Shown here: positions 1 to 4,375 of the stretch, one piece after another
Layout of the letters: each line of letters opens with the position of its first letter
Numbering within the stretch: position 1 is the first letter of the stretch
Assembly: GCA_947305445.1 (NCBI GenBank)
Contig: CAMZDU010000064.1
Location: forward strand, 1-6,465
Length of the DNA stretch: 6,465 bases
From: an uncultured Selenomonadales bacterium
GTDB lineage: Bacteria; Bacillota; Negativicutes; Selenomonadales; Selenomonadaceae
Direction of reading: 5' to 3'
Position numbers and translations under genes: made by a program
Notes under the pieces: model-generated
What the model was told of the DNA's origin: nothing
Databases searched by the model: none
The model's input: the letters and a program-made list of their open reading frames with translations, nothing else

Positions 1-30
1 CCTACCGGTGGTTACGGCAAAGCCAACAAC

Positions 31-222
31 AATTTGGTCGAAGTTTACGGCGGTACCGTCAACGACCAACTTCTCGGCGGCTACGTCAAGTACAACGGCG
101 AAGCGAACAACAACACGATCAACATCTACGGCGGCACAATCAACGGCGAAATTCTCGGCGGTCACGTCGGCTCGGGTGAAGTCAGCGGCAACACGATTAA
201 CATTTACGGCGGCGACCTCAGC
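31..222 (+). repeat. Three imperfect 26-27-residue passenger repeats
   Basis: In the first frame the motif N-L-V-E-V-Y-G-G (31-54), N-T-I-N-I-Y-G-G (112-135) and N-T-I-N-I-Y-G-G (190-213) recurs with Tyr codons at 46, 127 and 205, i.e. 81 and 78 nt apart. Each copy is followed by a second conserved block (L-L-G-G-Y-V, I-L-G-G-H-V). DNA identity is partial (aacatctacggcgg against aacatttacggcgg), so these are diverged coding repeats, expected to stack as beta-helix rungs. The array begins upstream of the window and its total copy number cannot be seen. Confidence 0.85.
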
Positions 223-341
223 TTCGTGCGGGCGACATCGGCGGCAGTGACGCGCCTTACGGTTCGGGCAATGCGCTTAACTTCTATACCAAAGACATCT
301 TCGCCAAAAACGCAAGCGGCTTCGACAACATCGGCTTTTAT

Positions 342-1655
342 TTGCCCGGCAATGTCCGCAACGGCGACACCGTCTTGACTTTGACGGGCGGCAGTGCAAC
401 CGATTGGAACAACGCAAGCATCAAAGTCAACACCGCAGGTTCTCATCTGAACATCGGCGACAAAATTAACCTCGTGACGAACAACAGCGGCTTGAATTTG
501 GACATTAACAGCGTGCGCGAAGTCAGCCCGCGACAAGTCGGCACCGACAGGAACATCATCGCCTACGGTGTCGCCCGCGACAATTACGCCGATTTCAATC
601 TGGAGGACGGCAACAGAAACTTAACCGCGACCGTTCAAGAGCGTGTACAAGACCTCAAACCGCAAATCACGTTGCTGGCCGAGCCGTCACTGAGCATACG
701 CGGCACACTCGACGCCGGCACGAACAGAATTTTAAATTGGCTCCCGCCCGAAGAAATTGAAACGCGCAACATCGACCACACCACGCCGTTTGAAATTTTC
801 ATGGGCTCAAGTTTCGAGTCGGTGAGCATTGACACGGGCCACGGCTCCAAGCTCCGCAACAAGAGCGGCGGGTCGAATATCGGTGCGGCTCGTGCAATCA
901 AAAACCGTCACGGAATTTTCCTCTTTGCGCCGATAACCGACTACGGCTCCGCCACTTACGACACGTCAATCAGCGACGGCACACGCGGCGGCGGTAACTC
1001 CAGATACTTCACGGCGGGTTTGATTGCTCGTCAGTGGAACAAAAACGGCATGTATTACGAGGCAAGCTTCCGCGGCGGCAAGATGAGAACGCACTTCACC
1101 AGTGATAACTTCCACGTCGGCAACGACCCCAGCCACGTCTCCTACACCGACAAGACGCCCGTCTACACCGGACACGTCCGCATCGGTTGGCGCGGCAAAG
1201 TTTCGCCGAAAAATATTTTGGACGTTTACGGCATCTACTCGCAAAATCACATAGGCTCCATTGACGCCAATCTTGCTATCGCTCTGACCGGCGACGAGCA
1301 AAAATATGACATCGGTAGCTCCGACAGCAAGACCATTCGCTTGGGCGCACGCCTCACGCGCAACGTCAACGACCACAACAGATTTTATTCGGGGCTGATG
1401 TATCAGTACCAGTTCGGCGGCGATGTCTTGACCAGCTTTGAAAACAACACCACGCCTAAAATCGGCGTCAGAGGCTCCAGCGGCATGATTGAGCTTGGCT
1501 GGCAACTAAAGCCCACGCCCAACTCCGCTGTCATGCTCGATTCAGCACTTGTCGGTTGGGTCGGCAAGCAGAAAGGTTTTTCATTCCAGTTAAAATTGAA
1601 AAAGACTTTTAACCTCCCAGCGCGAGAATTTCCCCGCTTGGTGACAAGACGCTAA
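342..1655 (+). CDS. Autotransporter linker and C-terminal outer-membrane beta-barrel
   Basis: This is the intact 3' reading frame; it is open from 201, but the first possible start is a TTG at 342 with no Shine-Dalgarno, so it is almost certainly the continuation of the upstream passenger rather than an independent gene. Residues 1-145 are a polar linker rich in N/D/T (T-L-T-G-G, N-N-S-G-L-N-L-D). From about residue 148 (F-E-I-F-M-G-S-S) to 423 there are alternating amphipathic strands typical of the roughly 280-residue autotransporter translocator barrel, with Gly/aromatic-rich turns (Y-F-T-A-G-L-I-A-R-Q-W, Y-Y-E-A-S-F-R-G-G, M-I-E-L-G-W-Q-L). The last strand F-S-F-Q-L-K-L-K-K-T-F ends in the terminal Phe expected of a BamA substrate, but the ORF runs on for 14 more residues (N-L-P-A-R-E-F-P-R-L-V-T-R-R). 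It would span the outer membrane and export the passenger. Family call by pattern, not by search. Confidence 0.8.
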   Translation: MPGNVRNGDTVLTLTGGSATDWNNASIKVNTAGSHLNIGDKINLVTNNSGLNLDINSVREVSPRQVGTDRNIIAYGVARDNYADFNLEDGNRNLTATVQERVQDLKPQITLLAEPSLSIRGTLDAGTNRILNWLPPEEIETRNIDHTTPFEIFMGSSFESVSIDTGHGSKLRNKSGGSNIGAARAIKNRHGIFLFAPITDYGSATYDTSISDGTRGGGNSRYFTAGLIARQWNKNGMYYEASFRGGKMRTHFTSDNFHVGNDPSHVSYTDKTPVYTGHVRIGWRGKVSPKNILDVYGIYSQNHIGSIDANLAIALTGDEQKYDIGSSDSKTIRLGARLTRNVNDHNRFYSGLMYQYQFGGDVLTSFENNTTPKIGVRGSSGMIELGWQLKPTPNSAVMLDSALVGWVGKQKGFSFQLKLKKTFNLPAREFPRLVTRR

Positions 1656-1693
1656 CGCAATCCTCCGATTAGCGGGAAGTTAGCAAAAACTAT

Positions 1694-1724
1694 AAAACCT
1701 CGACGAATTCGCCGAGGTTTTTAT
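1694..1724 (+). terminator. Rho-independent terminator, probably bidirectional
   Basis: AAAACCTCG (1694-1702) pairs with CGAGGTTTT (1713-1721); an inner CG/CG pair around AATT leaves one mismatch. A T-run follows on the plus strand (1718-1722), ending the autotransporter transcript. On the minus strand the stem is followed by TTTTATAG and then TTTTT, so it can also end the convergent tRNA transcript. Confidence 0.85.
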
Positions 1725-1730
1725 TTCTTA

Positions 1731-1806
1731 TGGAGCCGACTGTCAGACTCGAACTGACGACCTGCGCATTACGAATGCGCTGCTCTACCAACTGAGCTAA
1801 GTCGGC
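1731..1806 (-). tRNA. tRNA-Thr (anticodon CGU)
   Basis: Read on the minus strand this is a complete 76-nt cloverleaf with encoded CCA (TGG at 1731-1733). The acceptor arms GCCGACT / AGTCGGC pair over 7 bp with discriminator T. The D arm has GCTC...GAGC around AGTTGGTA. The anticodon stem GCGCA/TGCGC encloses loop TTCGTAA, giving anticodon CGT, which reads the Thr codon ACG. The T arm carries the usual GTTCGAGTC. It stands alone, transcribed convergently with the autotransporter gene, from the promoter at 1827-1855. It likely supplements a U34 tRNA-Thr elsewhere. Confidence 0.97.
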
Positions 1807-1826
1807 AAATCAATTCAACGTATGAC

Positions 1827-1855
1827 TTTATACCACAACGCCCGCCGACTGTCAA
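1827..1855 (-). promoter_or_regulatory. Sigma-70/A-type promoter of tRNA-Thr
   Basis: On the minus strand TTGACA (1850-1855) and TATAAA (1827-1832) are separated by exactly 17 nt: a perfect -35 and a five-of-six -10. Transcription would start near 1819-1821, leaving a 5' leader of about 14 nt before the tRNA. The strength fits a stable-RNA gene. Confidence 0.85.
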
Positions 1856-2062
1856 GCACGGAAAACAACTTTCAGCACAAGGCTACGGATTTTCTTTTTG
1901 CGCTATTTTTATGGCAATGTCAACTGCCCATGAGGGCTTGCAACTAAACTTTCGTCCGCCGTGGGCTGGTTGACTTCAGCCTTGCAATATGTAGCAGTGA
2001 CGGCTACCTTAGCGTAGTGTTCATTCAAACTATTTGCCCGCTAAAATTTTTTTAAATTGCCG
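1856..2062. other. Gene-free structured stretch, possible IS200/IS605-type right-end remnant
   Basis: No supportable gene lies here. Three short hairpins are clustered: GCCC/GGGC with tetraloop ATGA (1926-1937), GGCTG/CAGCC with an 8-nt loop (1964-1981) and GTAGC/GCTAC with a 7-nt loop (1991-2007). CTAC/GTAG (2004-2017) is an alternative partner for the last. They are followed by GTGTTCATTCAA (2017-2028). A hairpin a few nt upstream of a TCAA terminus is how right ends of IS200/IS605 elements and the 3' parts of their TnpB guide RNAs are arranged. No transposase, TnpB frame or left end is visible, so this is only an inference. The A/T-rich 2041-2057 block after lcp has no GC stem and is not a convincing terminator. 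Confidence 0.3.
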
Positions 2063-3151
2063 CTAAAGTTCGTTGGCGGACATGTCAAGTCTGCGGTACT
2101 CAATATAATCCATAAGCCGCAAATCTTTTTCGGGATTGGGATTCACGTCGTAATAGTCGGCGTCGTTGCCGGGCACATATTCGTTAGCCAACTTCTCAAA
2201 ATGTTTTTTGTCCGCGTCGAAGCCGAGATTCTTTCGCATGACTTTGCCGAGGCGTTCGGCGTTGGGAATAAGGTAGCTGACGCCGTCGATATATTGTAGC
2301 CAGCCGGGCACGACGCCGGTTTTGATATTTCCTGCAGCCTCCGCGCTTTTCAAAGAGCCTGCCGCCTCCAACATTTCGCCCGAATTCAAATCGGTGTCAA
2401 TCGCCTTGACTGCCACGCTCAAAAGTTCGGGAATTTTAATCAGCATACTCGGCTCGCTCAATCTGTCCGCGCAAGCCTTCATGAAAGCTTGCTGACGACG
2501 CACGCGACCTACGTCGCCCTCCGCGTCGCGGTAGCGCACGAACTCAATCGCGGTTTTGCCGTCAAGATGTTGAAGTCCCTGCTTAAGATCGATATAAAGC
2601 CCGCCGTCGTCGTCCCACGGATCTTCGTAGTGCATGTCGCGTTCGACGTAAATATCTACGCCGCCCATCGCGTCAATCACCTCGGCGAAACGTGACTTGT
2701 TAATCGTGACGTAGTGATCAATATCAATGCCGAGGAATTCTTCAACGGTCTTGCATGCCAATTTCGAGCCGCCGTGAGAGTAAGCCGCATTAATTTTTTG
2801 ATAGCCGTGACGCTCGATATAAACCAGCGTGTCTCGCGGAATAGTCAACAGCGACGCCGTGTTCTTCGACAGATTTAAAACCATGAGCGTATCCGAGCGA
2901 CCGACGTCGTCTTTGCGCTCGTCCACACCCATCAAGATTATCGTCGTCGGTTTGCGGAATGTCGGCAAAACATTTTCGGGCGCGACCGTTGCCGCCAAAT
3001 TGTCCTTAAGCCGCGTGAAGTCCGAGTTAAAGCCCATGTGCTCCAATGAGCCTGCGATTATCAATGAACAAATTATGAATGACCAAAATAATTTCCGATT
3101 GCGCATCTTGCGGCCGAGTTCGCGTCGTTTCTTCTCCAAACGTTCGCGCAT
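2063..3151 (-). CDS. LCP (LytR-CpsA-Psr) family cell-envelope glycopolymer ligase
   Basis: The protein has 362 residues. A basic N-terminus (residues 1-20) and one membrane segment (about 21-37) put the catalytic domain outside the inner membrane. The LCP domain runs from about 68 to 225: I-L-M-G-V-D-E-R (72-79), R-S-D-T-L-M-V-L (85-92), I-P-R-D-T-L-V (104-110), K-I-N-A-A-Y-S-H-G-G (119-128), V-I-D-A-M-G-G-V-D (158-166) and V-R-Y-R-D-A-E-G-D-V-G-R-V-R-R-Q-Q (205-221). The Arg and Asp residues in these motifs bind the polyprenyl pyrophosphate-linked substrate and metal in known LCP enzymes, which transfer glycopolymers to peptidoglycan. The C-terminal 100 residues are less conserved and end in an acidic, Tyr-rich tail. 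The ATG start is fixed by a perfect SD. It is last in the minus-strand run, 45 nt behind the MsrA-like gene. The acceptor polymer in a diderm host is unknown. Confidence 0.95.
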   Translation of the reverse strand: MRERLEKKRRELGRKMRNRKLFWSFIICSLIIAGSLEHMGFNSDFTRLKDNLAATVAPENVLPTFRKPTTIILMGVDERKDDVGRSDTLMVLNLSKNTASLLTIPRDTLVYIERHGYQKINAAYSHGGSKLACKTVEEFLGIDIDHYVTINKSRFAEVIDAMGGVDIYVERDMHYEDPWDDDGGLYIDLKQGLQHLDGKTAIEFVRYRDAEGDVGRVRRQQAFMKACADRLSEPSMLIKIPELLSVAVKAIDTDLNSGEMLEAAGSLKSAEAAGNIKTGVVPGWLQYIDGVSYLIPNAERLGKVMRKNLGFDADKKHFEKLANEYVPGNDADYYDVNPNPEKDLRLMDYIEYRRLDMSANEL

Positions 3152-3155
3152 GATG

Positions 3156-3166
3156 TCACCTCCTTT
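3156..3166 (-). promoter_or_regulatory. Exceptionally strong ribosome binding site of the LCP gene
   Basis: Minus-strand AAAGGAGGTGA is complementary over 11 nt to the conserved 16S rRNA 3' tail. The GGAGG core ends 7 nt before the ATG at 3149-3151, which decides that start. It suggests high translation independent of upstream ribosomes. Confidence 0.9.
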
Positions 3167-3196
3167 TTAACAATGTGGAATTAATTTTTTTACACG

Positions 3197-3730
3197 TCAA
3201 AATCTAAGCGACGTTTTGAACTTTGTCAAGTCAATGTCCGTGTGAATTTCCGGGTGCTTGCGCAAAAAATGTTGCTCGTCTTCGGAGGCGGCGACAAAGC
3301 TCGTAAGGCGGCCGACTTTTACGAAACACTTGCGGGCGAATTTCAGATTGCTGTTGGGGTCGTTTATGGTCAAGCACGCTTTGGAGACGACAGGCTCCTT
3401 ACCGCGGTTGGCGATAAAATTCAGATGCAGTTCGACCTGCGGTTCGTCCTCGCCGCTTGCATAGTAAACGCCCAAATTTTTGTCGGCGTAGGGATTGAGG
3501 ACGTTGAAGAGCACGTCCATAAGCATGGACAAATCCATGCGCTTCGGGTTGAATTCAATTTCAATGCTCGCGACATTTTCAAGCGTCTGCGGCTCGTGAC
3601 TAACGTAGCTGTGAACATTGCGGGCGGTCAATGTTCCGACAAGCACCTTCAAGACGCCGGGCACATCGGAAAAAATTTCTTGCAGTTCGCGCACGTTGCC
3701 GCCGCTGAAATAAATTTTCTTAGTGTACAA
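3197..3730 (-). CDS. MsrA-fold protein lacking the catalytic cysteine
   Basis: A 177-residue protein whose order of motifs follows peptide methionine sulfoxide reductase A: I-Y-F-S-G-G (6-11, family Y-F-A-G-G-C-F-W-G), P-G-V-L-K-V-L-V-G (24-32), I-E-I-E-F-N-P (56-62, family V-E-V-x-F-D-P), L-M-D-V-L-F-N-V-L-N-P (70-80, family L-L-x-x-F-x-x-x-H-D-P), N-L-G-V-Y-Y-A-S (85-92, family D-V-G-T-Q-Y-R-S) and E-Q-H-F-L-R-K-H-P (152-160, near the C-terminal E-x-Y-H-Q-x-Y-L). The nucleophilic Cys is replaced by Asn12 and F-W-G by V-R-E, and the catalytic Glu of G-H-A-E-A-V aligns with Ala54. Only Tyr90 of the active site seems kept; Cys119 and Cys135 are elsewhere. It should not reduce methionine sulfoxide by the known mechanism, so a binding or structural role is possible. 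No signal peptide. Start is TTG, chosen for its SD. The relationship is distant and needs a profile search. Confidence 0.65.
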   Translation of the reverse strand: MYTKKIYFSGGNVRELQEIFSDVPGVLKVLVGTLTARNVHSYVSHEPQTLENVASIEIEFNPKRMDLSMLMDVLFNVLNPYADKNLGVYYASGEDEPQVELHLNFIANRGKEPVVSKACLTINDPNSNLKFARKCFVKVGRLTSFVAASEDEQHFLRKHPEIHTDIDLTKFKTSLRF

Positions 3731-3738
3731 AATTATTT

Positions 3739-3744
3739 CTCCTT
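3739..3744 (-). promoter_or_regulatory. Shine-Dalgarno fixing the TTG start of the MsrA-like gene
   Basis: Minus-strand AAGGAG lies 8 nt before TTG (3728-3730), and the next residues begin the MsrA-like Y-F-S-G-G strand. The TAA stop of the upstream dipeptidase (3743-3745) overlaps this site, consistent with translational coupling. Confidence 0.8.
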
Positions 3745-4375
3745 AAAAATTCAGTAGTGTTGATGCTCGACGTGCGGTTAAAGTTTCGGCAGTACCCCAC
3801 AGGCCGTACTCGTCAATCAGAGTGCCCATAAGCTCAACGGCCTCCCGCGCAGTCTTGCAACATTCCAAGGCGGCGCGTCTTTGGTAAAAAATTCCGCCGC
3901 CTTCAGTGTAGGGAACATTGCGCAAATAAGCGGAAGTATCGGTGCATTCGCCGAGCATCAAGCCGTGTTCGTTCATAATGCTGTAATCGCCGTCAATGTA
4001 AGCGTAGGTGTGCTCGACCTGTGTAATGTAACCGAGCGGCTTTGTATGCGGCTTGCCGGGGAAATTGTAATCGTCACTGCGTTCGGGCGCAACGAGATGC
4101 GGTTGATTGAAGCAGTTGTATTCGGGGATCTCGCTTAACGCGGCGGCAGTGGGATAAACGGGACGCTTGCTACCCTTTGGATGATTCTTCGCGGGAACGA
4201 AAGCGACATTCGGGTCGTTGCTAAAACCGTCGTTTGAATGCGCCACGAGAACACTTCCGTCAACGGAAACATCTTTCGTCACGAGCATTACCGTACAGGC
4301 CGAAGCGTCGGTGCTCGTGACAGCGACAGCCGTCAGTCCCGCGAGCAACGTTGCAAAAAATTTTTTACCCCACAA
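3743..4375 (-). pseudogene. C69-family dipeptidase, N-terminal part only (truncated)
   Basis: The 210-residue product starts with a signal peptide (K-K-F-F-A-T-L-L-A-G-L-T-A-V-A-V, cleavage after A-S-A at 26), exposing Cys27 as the new N-terminus. In C69 Ntn-hydrolases the exposed N-terminal Cys is the nucleophile, and the A-C-T-V-M-L-V, D-G-S-V-L-V-A-H-S-N-D (39-49), M-N-E-H-G-L (134-139) and C-K-T-A-R-E-A-V-E-L-M (173-183) blocks match that family. Similarity ends at W-G-T-A-E-T-L-T (193-200), just where D-K-x-E-x-W-x-x-E is expected; ten unrelated residues and a stop follow. Full-length members have about 470-550 residues, so over half is missing, including parts of the Ntn fold; activity is doubtful. 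Start is TTG with a GAAGGG site 7 nt upstream; an in-frame TGA two codons before excludes a longer start. It overlaps cydC by 43 nt. A shortened but folded variant cannot be excluded. Confidence 0.75.

Larger units (their letters stand above)
1..1655 (+). pseudogene. Autotransporter adhesin-like gene, 5' partial, frameshifted
   Basis: One gene appears to run from before the window to 1655, but in two frames. The first frame (codons starting at 1, 4, 7...) encodes a passenger with three 26-27-residue repeats ending in N-T-I-N-I-Y-G-G-like motifs, and is sensible up to about D-L-S at 214-222. From 225 the coherent reading moves to the next frame (L/R-A-G-D-I-G-G-S-D-A, then N-A-L-N-F-Y-T-K-D-I-F) and continues to 1655. 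The first frame instead runs on as low-complexity S/T/A-rich shadow sequence to a stop at 376-378. A single missing base between about 217 and 228 would explain this. Passengers of this kind form beta-helices displayed outside the outer membrane. Either the gene is a pseudogene or the base loss is a sequencing error; there is no slippery heptamer or downstream knot obvious enough to argue for programmed frameshifting. Confidence 0.7.

Noticed and set aside
205..378. Programmed ribosomal frameshift in the autotransporter
   Set aside because: No X-XXY-YYZ slippery site or clear downstream stimulatory structure was seen at 214-228; a mutation or sequencing error is simpler.
966..1505. 179-codon minus-strand frame opposite the autotransporter barrel
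   Set aside because: The Ala/Val-rich product mirrors the GNC-rich codons of the real plus-strand gene; no motif or RBS.
2041..2060. AATTT/AAATT symmetry after lcp as a terminator
   Set aside because: The stem is entirely A/T and very short, so it is not a convincing intrinsic terminator.
3167..3196. Terminator between the MsrA-like gene and lcp
   Set aside because: Only A/T tracts and a three-pair GTG/CAC stem are present; no GC-rich hairpin followed by a T-run on the minus strand.
3164..3200. Possible lcp promoter (TTGACG at 3195-3200 on the minus strand)
   Set aside because: No acceptable -10 hexamer lies 16-18 nt downstream; TTGACG also contains the TGA stop of the MsrA-like gene. Operon transcription is the simpler reading.
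3242..3757. 171-codon plus-strand frame opposite the MsrA-like gene
   Set aside because: The minus strand has the family motifs, a good SD and operon spacing; the plus frame has none.
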